Assembly (NCBI GenBank): GCA_000702025.1
Contig: JNKJ01000007.1
Location: forward strand, 62,001 to 126,000
Length of the DNA: 64,000 bases
Origin: Blautia schinkii DSM 10518
GTDB taxonomy: Bacteria > Bacillota > Clostridia > Lachnospirales > Lachnospiraceae
Direction: 5' to 3'
Shown here: positions 25,978-34,752 of the stretch, in pieces
Position numbering within the stretch: the stretch's first letter is position 1
Layout of the letters: the number at the start of each line of letters is the position of its first letter
Made by a program: the position numbers and the translations under genes
The notes under the pieces: generated by a model
Told to the model about the DNA's origin: nothing
Seen by the model: only the letters and a program-made list of their open reading frames with translations
The model's database searches: none

Positions 25978-26994
25978 ATGATGTGTAAGAAATTAAAAAA
26001 ACTGGTGGCTGTTTTAGTTGCAGGCACAATGGTAATGGGAATGACAGCAGTAACTGCATTTGCAGACGATAAAGATTATGAGATCGTTGTAGTACCAAAA
26101 GATGCTTCTAATCCATGGTTTGTGCGTATGGATACAGGTGTAAAGGAGTATGCAGAAGAGACAGGACTTAATGTATACCAGAAAGGTACGGATGTTATTG
26201 ATGCAACAAAGCAGGCACAGTTAGTACAGGATTTGATCGCGCAGGGCGTGGACGCTATCTGCGTGGTACCTGTTGACCCCCAGTCCATGGAGCCGGTTCT
26301 GAAACAGGCGAGAGACGCGGGCATTGTTGTCATTGCACATGAGGGCGCAAGCCTTGAAAATGTGGACTATGATATTGAAGCCTTTTCTAATGCCGGATAT
26401 GGTGCATTTATTATGGACAACCTGGCAGAGTCTATGGGTGAGGAAGGCGTGTACACTACAATGGTAGCAGATGTGACTAACGCTTCTCATAATGAATGGG
26501 CAGACGCAGGTGTTGAGCACCAGAAAGAAGCTTATCCGAACATGACCTTACTTGAGGATGAGCCAAGAGTAGAATCTCATGACAACGGCGATACCGCATA
26601 CAATGTGGCAAAAGAGCTCCTTAAGAAATACCCGGATCTGAAAGGTATTATGGGAACCTCTTCCTTTGACGCTCCTGGCGTTGCAAGAGCAATCGAAGAG
26701 TTAGGTCTTACCGGAAAGGTATTTACATCCGGAACAGGTATGCCGGCAGATAATGCAGAGCTGTTAAAGAGCGGCGTGGTAAAATCCCTGACACTTTGGG
26801 ATCCGGCTCTGGCAGGCAAGGCAATGATCAGCCTGGCGCTTAAGGTTCTGAACGGTGAAGAGATTGCAGCTCCTGTGGATCTTGCAGTTGACGGCTATAA
26901 TAATCTTACATTCCGTGAAGGCAGTGAAACTGTACTTGAAGGCGAAGCCTGGATCGTTATTGATGCTGACAATGTAGATTCTTTCGGATTCTGA
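25978..26994 (+). CDS. RbsB/LsrB-type sugar-binding protein
   Basis: A 338-residue class I binding protein (periplasmic-binding-protein 4 fold) for a monosaccharide-size ligand. The signal peptide is clear (hydrophobic core, cleavage after AFA near residue 28), but the only cysteine (Cys3) is in the N-region, so there is no lipobox. The pattern DAICVVPVDPQSMEPVLKQA and the overall layout resemble the rhamnose/AI-2 binding proteins (RhaS, LsrB). The start is ATG 25978 behind AGGAGG. It is the first gene of an importer operon with one ATPase, two different permeases, an RpiB-like isomerase and a cupin-like protein. Confidence 0.9.
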   Translation: MMCKKLKKLVAVLVAGTMVMGMTAVTAFADDKDYEIVVVPKDASNPWFVRMDTGVKEYAEETGLNVYQKGTDVIDATKQAQLVQDLIAQGVDAICVVPVDPQSMEPVLKQARDAGIVVIAHEGASLENVDYDIEAFSNAGYGAFIMDNLAESMGEEGVYTTMVADVTNASHNEWADAGVEHQKEAYPNMTLLEDEPRVESHDNGDTAYNVAKELLKKYPDLKGIMGTSSFDAPGVARAIEELGLTGKVFTSGTGMPADNAELLKSGVVKSLTLWDPALAGKAMISLALKVLNGEEIAAPVDLAVDGYNNLTFREGSETVLEGEAWIVIDADNVDSFGF

Positions 26995-27010
26995 TTTTAG
27001 CAAAAACAGG

Positions 27011-27037
27011 GGGCGTCGCGGCAGTGCTGCGATGCCC
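27011..27037 (+). promoter_or_regulatory. Intra-operon hairpin after the binding-protein gene
   Basis: Stem GGGCGTCGC/GCGATGCCC (one G-U) with no proper T tract. It probably lets the binding protein be made in excess over the membrane parts. Confidence 0.65.
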
Positions 27038-27067
27038 TTTGTCAAAACATCAAACAGGAGGTACTCT

Positions 27068-28549
27068 ATGGGTGAATATTTACTTCGTGCCATTGACATA
27101 CATAAGTATTTTGCAGGAGTCCGCGCTCTTGATGGAGTCACCCTGGAAATCAAGCCGGGGGAAATCCATTGTCTGGCAGGTGAAAACGGATGTGGAAAAT
27201 CTACATTAATTAAAATTATTTCCGGAGTTTACCAGAGGGATTCCGGTACGATTGAATTCGATGGGCAGGCAATGAACAGAATCACGCCAATCGATGCCAT
27301 TATGAAAGGAATCCAGGTCATCTACCAGGATTTTTCTATTTTTCCAAATCTGACAGTTATGGAGAATTTGGCTATCAACAGTCAGCTTGCAGCAAACAAA
27401 AAATTAGTAAATTGGAAAAATATGCGTAAGATTGCCGAGGAGGCGGTCGCAAAAATAGATTTTAAGGTGGATCTGGATGCGGTACTGGGAACTCTTTCAG
27501 TAGCGGAGAAACAGATGGTCGCTATCTGCCGCGCGTTAATGTTTAACGCAAGACTGATCATCATGGATGAGCCAACCACATCACTTACGAAAAAGGAAGT
27601 ACAGGCCCTGTTTAAGATTATACTTCAGTTAAAGGCCCAGGGAATCGCAATCCTCTTTGTCAGCCATAAGCTCGACGAAGTGTTTGAGATTTCTGAACGT
27701 TTTACTGTTTTTCGGAGTGGGAAGCTGATCAAGACAGGAAATACGGCAGACCTTGACGATAAAAAGTTTTCTTATTATATGACAGGACGCGAGTTTGACG
27801 TTAAGACCTTTTCACCGTCAAGAACAACGGAAGAGCCATTGCTGGAGGTGAAAAATCTCACGTTGGATAATTCTTTTGAGAATATAAGCTTTTCGGTGAA
27901 GGGCGGGGAAATTCTGGGAATTACCGGACTTTTGGACTCAGGAAGAACGGAGCTTGCATTATCCTTGTTTGGCATGGAGCCTGCGACAGGCGGAGAAATC
28001 TTTATCCACGGCAAGCCGGTGAAGATAACAAGTCCTCAAGTCGCGATAGAAAATAAAATTGGTTTTGTGCCTGAGGACCGTCTCAGTGAAGGGCTTTTTC
28101 TCCCACAGAGTATTGGGGATAACATTATCATATCAGAAATCGATCGTCTGACAAACGGTATTCTTATGGATAAAAGCAGATGCAAAGAGGAGATTGACCG
28201 CTGGGTGAAGGAAATGGCGATTGCTACGCCTGACCCGGGCAATGCGGCTTCTACGCTTTCCGGAGGAAATCAGCAGAGGATCGTATTGGCGAAGTGGCTT
28301 GCATGTAATCCTGATGTTTTGATACTAAACGGGCCTACCGTGGGCGTGGATATCGGTTCCAAGCATGACATCCACGCGATTCTCCAAGAGCTTGCGGACA
28401 AGGGAATGGCGATCATCATTATCTCGGATGACCTGCCGGAGGTAATGGAGAACTGTTCGAGGGTGCTGATACTTAAGCATGGCAGAACGGCAGGGGAACT
28501 CAGTACCCAGGATATTACAGAGTCCATGATCCTGGACAGAATGATGTAG
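27068..28549 (+). CDS. Sugar ABC ATPase, two fused nucleotide-binding domains (RbsA type)
   Basis: A 493-residue tandem ATPase. The first domain has Walker A GENGCGKST, signature LSVAEKQM and a normal Walker B (LIIMDEPTTSL). In the second domain the Walker A region is the usual degenerate form (GLLDSGRTE), the signature LSGGNQQ is present, but Walker B reads LILNGPTVGVD, so both the Asp and the catalytic Glu are replaced. Domain 2 is therefore unlikely to hydrolyse ATP by itself. The start is ATG 27068 behind AGGAGG; an upstream ATG at 27032 lies in the hairpin. It powers the importer with the two permeases that follow. Confidence 0.9.
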   Translation: MGEYLLRAIDIHKYFAGVRALDGVTLEIKPGEIHCLAGENGCGKSTLIKIISGVYQRDSGTIEFDGQAMNRITPIDAIMKGIQVIYQDFSIFPNLTVMENLAINSQLAANKKLVNWKNMRKIAEEAVAKIDFKVDLDAVLGTLSVAEKQMVAICRALMFNARLIIMDEPTTSLTKKEVQALFKIILQLKAQGIAILFVSHKLDEVFEISERFTVFRSGKLIKTGNTADLDDKKFSYYMTGREFDVKTFSPSRTTEEPLLEVKNLTLDNSFENISFSVKGGEILGITGLLDSGRTELALSLFGMEPATGGEIFIHGKPVKITSPQVAIENKIGFVPEDRLSEGLFLPQSIGDNIIISEIDRLTNGILMDKSRCKEEIDRWVKEMAIATPDPGNAASTLSGGNQQRIVLAKWLACNPDVLILNGPTVGVDIGSKHDIHAILQELADKGMAIIIISDDLPEVMENCSRVLILKHGRTAGELSTQDITESMILDRMM

Positions 28550-28561
28550 GAGGGAATATAT

Positions 28562-29584
28562 ATGCAGAAATTAGTGAGAAAACTATTGCAGCGGAATGAA
28601 ACATATATTTTCCTGATAATTTTCGCCCTTTCTTTAGTGATTCAGGTGCGTTCCGGGCAGTTTTATACACCTAATAATATTGTAGATATTTTATCTGCAA
28701 TGATCGTACCGGGGTTGTTCGCGGTAGGTGCTTTTCTTGTAATCCTTACAGGAGGTATCGACGTCTCTTTCCCGGCTCTGGCATCTTTGACTGCTTATGC
28801 CACCACCAAATATCTGCTGGATACGAATTATGAGGGAAATATTCTTATACCCATTCTCATGGCACTGGTGATCGGGGCAATATTGGGTGCGGTAAATGGA
28901 TTTTTTATCGGTTATATGAACCTGCCTGCCATGATCGTGACACTGGGCACTGCCAGTGTTTTTAAAGGCATTATGCAGGGGACTCTGGAGTCAAAGCAGC
29001 TCGCGGTAATTCCGTCGGGAATGAAAGATTTCGGTACTTCGTCTCTGTTTACAGCCACCAATGCCCAGAGTGGGCTTTCATCGAGGATGCCGGTTGCCTT
29101 TCTTGTGGTGATTTTTGTTTATGTGCTGGCATTTTTTGTACTGCGGTATACCATTCTCGGACGTGGGATTTATGCCATCGGCGGAAATGAAAATGCGGCT
29201 TATAATGCAGGATATAAGGTGAAAAGGACGAAGTTTCTGTTGTATGTTTTTGCAGGAATGACCGCCAGCGTGGCTGGTATCATCCGTGTGTGCATGATGC
29301 AGCAGTGCCATCCCACAAACATGCTGGGCATGGAGATGAACATTATTGCCGGTGTGGTTTTAGGAGGCACGGCGATCGTGGGCGGAAGAGGAACGCTGAC
29401 AGGCTGCTTTTTAGGTACGCTTTTGATTGTTATGGTGGAAAATTCCATGATCCTCATCGGAGTGCCGGTTATCTGGAAGGGTGTGTTTGTCGGACTGCTG
29501 ATCGTCATTGGCACTGCAGTAAGTGCTTATCAGTCCACAAAGGCAGGCACTAAGCGTGCAAAGAAGAGAGAGGAGGCGGCATGA
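28562..29584 (+). CDS. RbsC-family sugar ABC permease, first
   Basis: A 340-residue membrane subunit with about eight to ten helices and the family pattern GGIDVSFPALASL and GGNENAAYNAGY. It starts 12 bases after the ATPase behind AGGAGGG and overlaps the second permease by ATGA. Two non-identical permeases indicate a heterodimeric channel, as in LsrC/LsrD or RhaP/RhaQ. Confidence 0.9.
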   Translation: MQKLVRKLLQRNETYIFLIIFALSLVIQVRSGQFYTPNNIVDILSAMIVPGLFAVGAFLVILTGGIDVSFPALASLTAYATTKYLLDTNYEGNILIPILMALVIGAILGAVNGFFIGYMNLPAMIVTLGTASVFKGIMQGTLESKQLAVIPSGMKDFGTSSLFTATNAQSGLSSRMPVAFLVVIFVYVLAFFVLRYTILGRGIYAIGGNENAAYNAGYKVKRTKFLLYVFAGMTASVAGIIRVCMMQQCHPTNMLGMEMNIIAGVVLGGTAIVGGRGTLTGCFLGTLLIVMVENSMILIGVPVIWKGVFVGLLIVIGTAVSAYQSTKAGTKRAKKREEAA

Positions 29585-30612
29585 TGGAAAACAAACAGGC
29601 TGGAGCAGGTTCTAAGATAAAGAATATTTATAAAAGTGACCGGCATATGTGGAGACTTATCATTATTATGATCTTATGGTTTGTTTTCATGGCAGTCACC
29701 AAATTCTCTAAATTTTATACTGTTGTGAATTTCCAGACAATGTTTGCCCAGTTTCCGGAATTCGGGCTGATGTCTCTGGGGGTTATGGTATGTATGATTA
29801 CAGGAGGCATTGACCTTTCGACCGTAGGTGTAGCGAATATGACAGGTATCTCCATGGCTTTGCTTATGCAGTGGGCCAGCGGGGAAAGCCAGGAGCTTTC
29901 TCCAATCTGGATACTTATCGTATTTGTACTTGCTATTCTCATCGGTATGGTTACAGGCGCAATTAACGGAATTCTTGTGTCAAAGGTACATATCCCGCCC
30001 ATACTTGCTACATTAGGTACAGGACAGCTTTTCACCGGCCTTGGGCTGGTGATGACGAACGGAAGCGCTATCAGTGGTTTCCCCAGTACTTATGCATTCA
30101 GTATTAATAACCGCGTGGCAGGAATTCCGGTGCAGTTTCTGATTTTTGTGGTAGTAGCAATTGTAATGGCGTTCCTTCTGAGCAAAACGACCTATGGAAA
30201 GAAGCTTATGCTTATCGGAACCAACGAGAATGTAGCTAAGTTCAGTGGTCTGAAGGTGGACCATATTTTGATCAAAACCTACACACTTTCCGGTATCTGT
30301 TCTGCCCTTGGCGGAATGATCATGCTTGCGAATTATAATTCTGCACGTTCTGACTACGGTTCCAACTATACGCTGCAGTGTATCCTTATTGTAGTGCTTG
30401 GAGGTGTCAGCCCTAACGGTGGGAAAGGCAAGATCAGTGGTGTACTGCTGGCAATCTTCCTGGTGCGTGCACTGGAGACAGGAATCAACCGCTTTCCGCA
30501 GATCAGCAGTTACTATATTTCTTTGATCTGGGGTGCTGTGCTGATATTTGTCATGGTTCTCAATTATTTTACAGAAAACAATGTGAAACTATTTTCTAAG
30601 AAGAAGGCTTGA
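29581..30612 (+). CDS. RbsC-family sugar ABC permease, second
   Basis: A 343-residue partner permease with about eight to ten helices and the patterns GGIDLSTVGVANM and GTNENVAKFSGL. It starts by ATGA overlap with the first permease, which points to translational coupling. Its TGA stop (30610-30612) lies in the first unit of a 19-bp tandem repeat, and its last codons read SKKKA. Confidence 0.9.
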   Translation: MMENKQAGAGSKIKNIYKSDRHMWRLIIIMILWFVFMAVTKFSKFYTVVNFQTMFAQFPEFGLMSLGVMVCMITGGIDLSTVGVANMTGISMALLMQWASGESQELSPIWILIVFVLAILIGMVTGAINGILVSKVHIPPILATLGTGQLFTGLGLVMTNGSAISGFPSTYAFSINNRVAGIPVQFLIFVVVAIVMAFLLSKTTYGKKLMLIGTNENVAKFSGLKVDHILIKTYTLSGICSALGGMIMLANYNSARSDYGSNYTLQCILIVVLGGVSPNGGKGKISGVLLAIFLVRALETGINRFPQISSYYISLIWGAVLIFVMVLNYFTENNVKLFSKKKA

Positions 30613-30651
30613 GTCTAAGAAGAAAACTTGAATCTAAGAAGAAGACTTGAT
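30595..30651 (+). repeat. Three 19-bp tandem repeats across the permease stop
   Basis: Units TCTAAGAAGAA(G/A)(G/A)CTTGA(G/A/T) at 30595-30613, 30614-30632 and 30633-30651. Each contains TGA; the first is the stop codon. Because 19 is not a multiple of three, this is duplication of DNA and not of codons. Confidence 0.92.
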
Positions 30652-30679
30652 TGTTTTTAGAAAGGGGATTAGAATAAGT

Positions 30680-31252
30680 ATGAAGATGGTTAAGGATAAG
30701 GAAATCCTTGTTGCGGCCGATTCCTCAGGATTTCCGTTGAAGGAAGCTGTTGTGGAGCATCTGAAAAGGAAGGACTGGAAGATAACAGATATTGGCGTGC
30801 GTTCTGCGGATGAAGAAAATCCGGAAATGTTCCACCGCATTGGCCTTAAGGTTGGGTCTAAGATTGCGGAAAAGGAGTTTGAACGTGCGTTGATCTTCTG
30901 TGGTACCGGTATGGGGATACATATTGCCGCCAGTAAGTGTCCGGGTGTATTCTCTGGTGTGGTGGAGAGCGTACCGGCAGCGCTTCGGGCAATCACCGGG
31001 AATAATGTGAATGTGCTTGCTATGGGCGCGTTTTATGTTGCACCGGAGATGGGGAAGGAGATTGCAGATGCGTATCTGAGCCATAATCTGGGGGATGGTT
31101 ACGAATGGTGGCCGAATTTCTACGAATTCCACAAGCTGGCTTGTGACGAGCTGGACCAGTTCGATTATGAGAAATTCAAAGCGAATGGTTATGAGGTGGA
31201 AAGACTGGGCGATTATCCCATTGAACTAATGGATAAGCCTGATGAAGCCTGA
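30680..31252 (+). CDS. RpiB/LacAB-family sugar-phosphate isomerase
   Basis: A 190-residue isomerase that should interconvert aldose and ketose phosphates in the cytoplasm. The N-terminal part has the RpiB fold pattern VAADSSGFPLKEAV, and the active-site Cys74 lies in FCGTGMGIHIAASK. It is about 40 residues longer than typical RpiB, with a C-terminal extension rich in Trp, Tyr and Phe (EWWPNFYEFHKLA...). ATG 30680 is chosen; an in-frame TTG at 30647 lies inside the upstream repeat. It sits behind the importer genes and very likely acts on the imported sugar after phosphorylation. No kinase is in the operon. The substrate may be a pentose or tetrose phosphate; I cannot decide. Confidence 0.85.
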   Translation: MKMVKDKEILVAADSSGFPLKEAVVEHLKRKDWKITDIGVRSADEENPEMFHRIGLKVGSKIAEKEFERALIFCGTGMGIHIAASKCPGVFSGVVESVPAALRAITGNNVNVLAMGAFYVAPEMGKEIADAYLSHNLGDGYEWWPNFYEFHKLACDELDQFDYEKFKANGYEVERLGDYPIELMDKPDEA

Positions 31253-31306
31253 GATGTCTGCAGATGAAGCTTGAGAAGTCCGCAGATGGAACCTGATGAT
31301 GCAGCC
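31241..31306 (+). repeat. 22-bp tandem repeats across the isomerase stop
   Basis: GATGAAGCCTGAGATGTCTG... at 31241-31262 (contains stop TGA 31250-31252), a close copy at 31263-31284, and a more diverged third at 31285-31306. Confidence 0.8.
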
Positions 31307-31415
31307 CTTCAGCCCGGTGATGCAGTCTGATGGCGCCTGTCGATGAGGTGCAGCAATGTTTCCTTATAATCTTAGAAAAAGCAGACAGATAGTTATGATT
31401 AAGGAGGGTTACATT

Positions 31416-31898
31416 TTGACAAAGATTAAAGCAAAACAAATCACAGCCGAGAATTTCCAGGCTTTCGGCAGCTTCACGGATTTATTGAATCCGCAGGGGT
31501 ACAGTCTGGGAGATTTTTATCAGGACAGGCTTCTGATGCATGCGTCAGGGCAGATGCAGATGGCGTTTTCACCGCTGTTGATCCGTAAACCGGAGAAGAT
31601 GATCGTTGATAAGGCAGAGTTCCATAATACCACACAGGAGGGTATTTTGTGTCTGGATGACGATGTGGTGATCCATGTGGCACCTGCAGGCAAAGAGCCG
31701 GTGCCGGAGCTTACAGAAGCGTTTTTCGTACCACAGGGCACTATGGTGTGCTTAAAGACAGGTACATGGCATCTGAGCGCGATTCCGGTGAATAAGGAGC
31801 TGGCACATGTGCTGATCGTACTTCCGGAAAGGATTTACAATAATGACTGTATTGTTGTAGAGTATCCGCAGGAGAAGTATGTGGAGATTGAACTGTGA
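31416..31898 (+). CDS. DUF4867-type cupin-like protein
   Basis: A 160-residue protein with the layout of the DUF4867/ureidoglycolate-lyase-like cupin family. Segments KPEKMIVDKAEFHNTTQEGILCLDDDVVIHVAP and FFVPQGTMVCLKTGTWHLSAIPV give a beta-barrel pattern with His residues where cupins bind metal (AEFHNT, GTWHLS). TTG 31416 is chosen because AAGGAGG (31401-31407) lies nine bases upstream; in-frame ATGs at 31356 and 31395 lack that site. Relatives occur next to sugar-catabolism genes; an epimerase, mutarotase or lactonase-like role on the imported sugar is an inference. Confidence 0.7.
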   Translation: MTKIKAKQITAENFQAFGSFTDLLNPQGYSLGDFYQDRLLMHASGQMQMAFSPLLIRKPEKMIVDKAEFHNTTQEGILCLDDDVVIHVAPAGKEPVPELTEAFFVPQGTMVCLKTGTWHLSAIPVNKELAHVLIVLPERIYNNDCIVVEYPQEKYVEIEL

Positions 31899-31939
31899 TA
31901 TTGTAATAAAGAATTTACACTACCGAAATGATATATAGA

Positions 31940-31981
31940 ATTGCCGTGCTGAATAGGGATATTTAGCATGGCGATTTTTTT
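31940..31981 (+). terminator. Terminator of the second importer operon
   Basis: A 16-bp stem with G-U pairs (ATTGCCGTGCTGAATA paired with TATTTAGCATGGCGAT) and T7 (31975-31981). Confidence 0.9.
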
Positions 31982-32107
31982 ATTTACCGGGAAAGTATTC
32001 CGATTTGTTCCATAAGATGTACAATATATACACTCGTGCGCCCAAAGAAGTAAAAAAATTATACAAATAGCACTGATTTTTGGAAATACATTACCGAATG
32101 ATTTATA

Positions 32108-32113
32108 TATAAT
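32108..32113 (+). promoter_or_regulatory. -10 box of the third importer operon, no clear -35
   Basis: TATAAT at 32108-32113 without a recognisable -35 at the right distance, which suggests an activated promoter. The YesN-type activator encoded downstream (37948) is the natural candidate. Confidence 0.5.
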
Positions 32114-32148
32114 AAACATATCAAATGAAGAGCGAGTGAGGAGGAGCT

Positions 32149-33657
32149 ATGGAAGAGAAGTTACTGGATATGAAGAATATTAGTAAGACCTTTGGCAGCG
32201 TACAGGCGCTCAAGGGTGTTTCCCTGGACCTCTATGCAGGGGAAGTCCTGGCTCTTATGGGGGAGAACGGTGCGGGGAAATCTACCCTGATGAACATTCT
32301 GAGCGGTTCCCTGCAGCCTACAGCCGGAGAAATCTATCTGCGGGGAGAGAAGGTTTCTGTACCGGACCCGATTACTGCCAAACGGCTGGGAATTGCCAAA
32401 ATCCATCAGGAATTGCAGGTGGTTCCGGAGCTTTCTGTGGCAGAAAATATCTTTTTGGGCAGATGGATGACAAAGACCGGACCTGCGGTGGACTTTAAGC
32501 AGATGATGACAGAAGCGCGGAAATATCTGGAGATGTTGGAGGTAAAAGTTGACCCTTCAAAAAAGCTTAAAGACCTTCGTATCGGTGAGCAGCAGCTTGT
32601 AGAGATAGCCAAAGCCATCTCTCTTAATTCCCAGATTATCATCATGGATGAACCCACCTCCGCAATCAGTGAGAAAGAGGCGGAGAAGCTTTTTACCATT
32701 ATCCGAAGGCTGAAAAGTGAAGGCAAGGGAATTATTTATATCACACATCGTATGGAAGAGATTTTCCAGATCGCTGACAGGCTTACGGTTATGAGGGATG
32801 GAGAGTACATTGGCACGGTACAGGCAGCAGAAACGACCAAGGACCAGATCATTAAGATGATGGTAGGCCGCGACATGAGCGAACAGTATCCCAAGGAGCC
32901 CACGGAGAAAGGCGATATCGCCTTGGAAGTAAAAAATCTAACCTACACGCCCCCGGATGGCAGTTTCCGGCGTTCGCTGAAGGACATTTCCCTTTACGTG
33001 CGCCATGGAGAAGTTCTGGGAATTGCGGGTCTTGCAGGGGCAGGGCGTTCGGAGTTTTTTGAATGTTTGGCTGGAGTGCATCACGGGGAAACAACGGGTG
33101 AGATACGGATCGGGGGCAAACCGGTACATATCAAATCGCCTGCGGATGCGATCCGCGCGGGGATTTCCTTCGCTACAGAGGACCGCAAGGGTACCGGGCT
33201 GGTGCTTCCGCGTTCTATCGGGGAAAATATGTCGCTGCCTCTGTTAAAAAAGTTCAGTCCCATGTTTTTTATGAAGTATAAGGAAGAGAAAAAAATCTGG
33301 CATGAGCAAATGGAGGCACTGCGTATAAAAGCACCCGGCGCAAAGACTTTAGCCAGCTCCCTCTCAGGCGGGAACCAGCAGAAGGTGGTATTAGCCCGCT
33401 GGCTTATGACAAAGCCTGAAATTCTGCTTTTGGACGAGCCCACCAGAGGTATCGATGTGGGCGCAAAGGCTGAAATTTATCAGCTCATAAACAATCTGGC
33501 AAAACAGGGGATGGCAATCATAGTGGTTTCTTCGGAGCTTCCGGAGGTTATCGGTATATCAGACAGAATTGTCACCTTCTGTGAAGGGGAGCTTACCGGC
33601 GAATTCGCACAGGAAGAGGCGACCCAGGAAAAACTGCTTCAGAGTGCGACAAAGTAG
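32149..33657 (+). CDS. RbsA-type sugar ABC ATPase of the third importer
   Basis: A 502-residue tandem ATPase. Domain 1 shows Walker A GENGAGKST, LRIGEQQLVEIAKA and IIMDEPTSAI. Domain 2 shows the usual degenerate Walker A (GLAGAGRSE), LSGGNQQKVVLARW and an intact Walker B LLLDEPTRGID, unlike the ATPase at 27068. The start is ATG 32149 behind GAGGAGG. It is first in an ATPase-permease-binding protein operon and should power import of a furanose- or pentose-like sugar. Confidence 0.92.
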   Translation: MEEKLLDMKNISKTFGSVQALKGVSLDLYAGEVLALMGENGAGKSTLMNILSGSLQPTAGEIYLRGEKVSVPDPITAKRLGIAKIHQELQVVPELSVAENIFLGRWMTKTGPAVDFKQMMTEARKYLEMLEVKVDPSKKLKDLRIGEQQLVEIAKAISLNSQIIIMDEPTSAISEKEAEKLFTIIRRLKSEGKGIIYITHRMEEIFQIADRLTVMRDGEYIGTVQAAETTKDQIIKMMVGRDMSEQYPKEPTEKGDIALEVKNLTYTPPDGSFRRSLKDISLYVRHGEVLGIAGLAGAGRSEFFECLAGVHHGETTGEIRIGGKPVHIKSPADAIRAGISFATEDRKGTGLVLPRSIGENMSLPLLKKFSPMFFMKYKEEKKIWHEQMEALRIKAPGAKTLASSLSGGNQQKVVLARWLMTKPEILLLDEPTRGIDVGAKAEIYQLINNLAKQGMAIIVVSSELPEVIGISDRIVTFCEGELTGEFAQEEATQEKLLQSATK

Positions 33658-33669
33658 GGAGGGAGAAAA

Positions 33670-34653
33670 GTGGAAAATAAAGACAAGATGAAAACCATGC
33701 TCAAACAGATGCAGAGTGTTATCGCACTTGTGATCATTTTTGTGGTGGCTTCTACCATCTGTGTGAAAAACGGTAAAAACAATTTCCTGGACATCAGGAA
33801 CCTGATGAATGTGTTGAGGGCTGTATCTGAAAACGGAATTATTGCCATTGGCATGACGCTCATCCTTATTCTTGGCGATATCGACCTTTCTGTAGGCTCT
33901 GTTGTAGGTCTTATCTCCACCGGATGTGCATTTTTAATGGTGGAAAACGGATTCGGTTTTGTCCCGGCTATTGTCACAAGCCTCGCCATCGGTGCGCTGT
34001 TCGGCCTTTTCAACGGACTGTGTATTACAAAGCTCCGGCTGCAGGCATTTATCGTGACCCTGGCTTCCATGAATATTGCGCGTGGCCTTGCGAGATTCTG
34101 GGCAAATGGAATCGGAATTCCGCTTGCATACGGCGAAGGGGAAGGCATGGCTCCGCCGGCGTTCGAAGTGCTGCAGATGAGAATCGGAGGAATCGTACCC
34201 GTACCCGCTATCATTTTTATTGTACTTTTGGTCATCTTTCAGCTTATACTGTCTAAGACAAGATTTGGCCGCCAGATATATGCGATTGGCGGAAACAAGC
34301 AGGCGGCTTACCTCTCAGGTATTAAGGTTGACAGGATAAAGATTTATGCGTTTATGCTCTGCGCAATGCTGGCTTCTGTTGCGGCTATGATCCATGCGGC
34401 ACAGATTAGCCAGGGCGGTCCAAATGAAGGACAAGGTTATGAATTAAATGCGGTTGCAGCGTGTGCAATCGGTGGCACCAGCCTTGCAGGGGGCAAGGGA
34501 ACGATTGTGGGAACCCTGATTGGTGCTTTGATTCTGGGCATGCTTGACAATGTACTTGGGCTTAAGGGAGTCAACTCAAACCTTCAGCTTATGGTGAAAG
34601 GCTTCCTGATCATTATCGCCGTATTTATGCAGGCGGATAAGGTAAAAGACTGA
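33670..34653 (+). CDS. RbsC-family sugar ABC permease of the third importer
   Basis: A 327-residue membrane subunit with about eight to ten helices and the family patterns GDIDLSVGSVVGL and GGNKQAAYLSGI, followed by ACAIGGTSLAGGKGT near the C-terminus. The start is GTG 33670, just behind AGGGAGG. It is the only permease of this importer and is expected to form a homodimer. Confidence 0.92.
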   Translation: MENKDKMKTMLKQMQSVIALVIIFVVASTICVKNGKNNFLDIRNLMNVLRAVSENGIIAIGMTLILILGDIDLSVGSVVGLISTGCAFLMVENGFGFVPAIVTSLAIGALFGLFNGLCITKLRLQAFIVTLASMNIARGLARFWANGIGIPLAYGEGEGMAPPAFEVLQMRIGGIVPVPAIIFIVLLVIFQLILSKTRFGRQIYAIGGNKQAAYLSGIKVDRIKIYAFMLCAMLASVAAMIHAAQISQGGPNEGQGYELNAVAACAIGGTSLAGGKGTIVGTLIGALILGMLDNVLGLKGVNSNLQLMVKGFLIIIAVFMQADKVKD

Positions 34654-34752
34654 TCATACATGAACCTGGGAAACATATTCTTTTCTTCCGGCCGGCGGCG
34701 GAGGGGAAGAAGTGAAAATATAAAAAGGTGCTGCCGGAGAAAGAGGGTTTTT

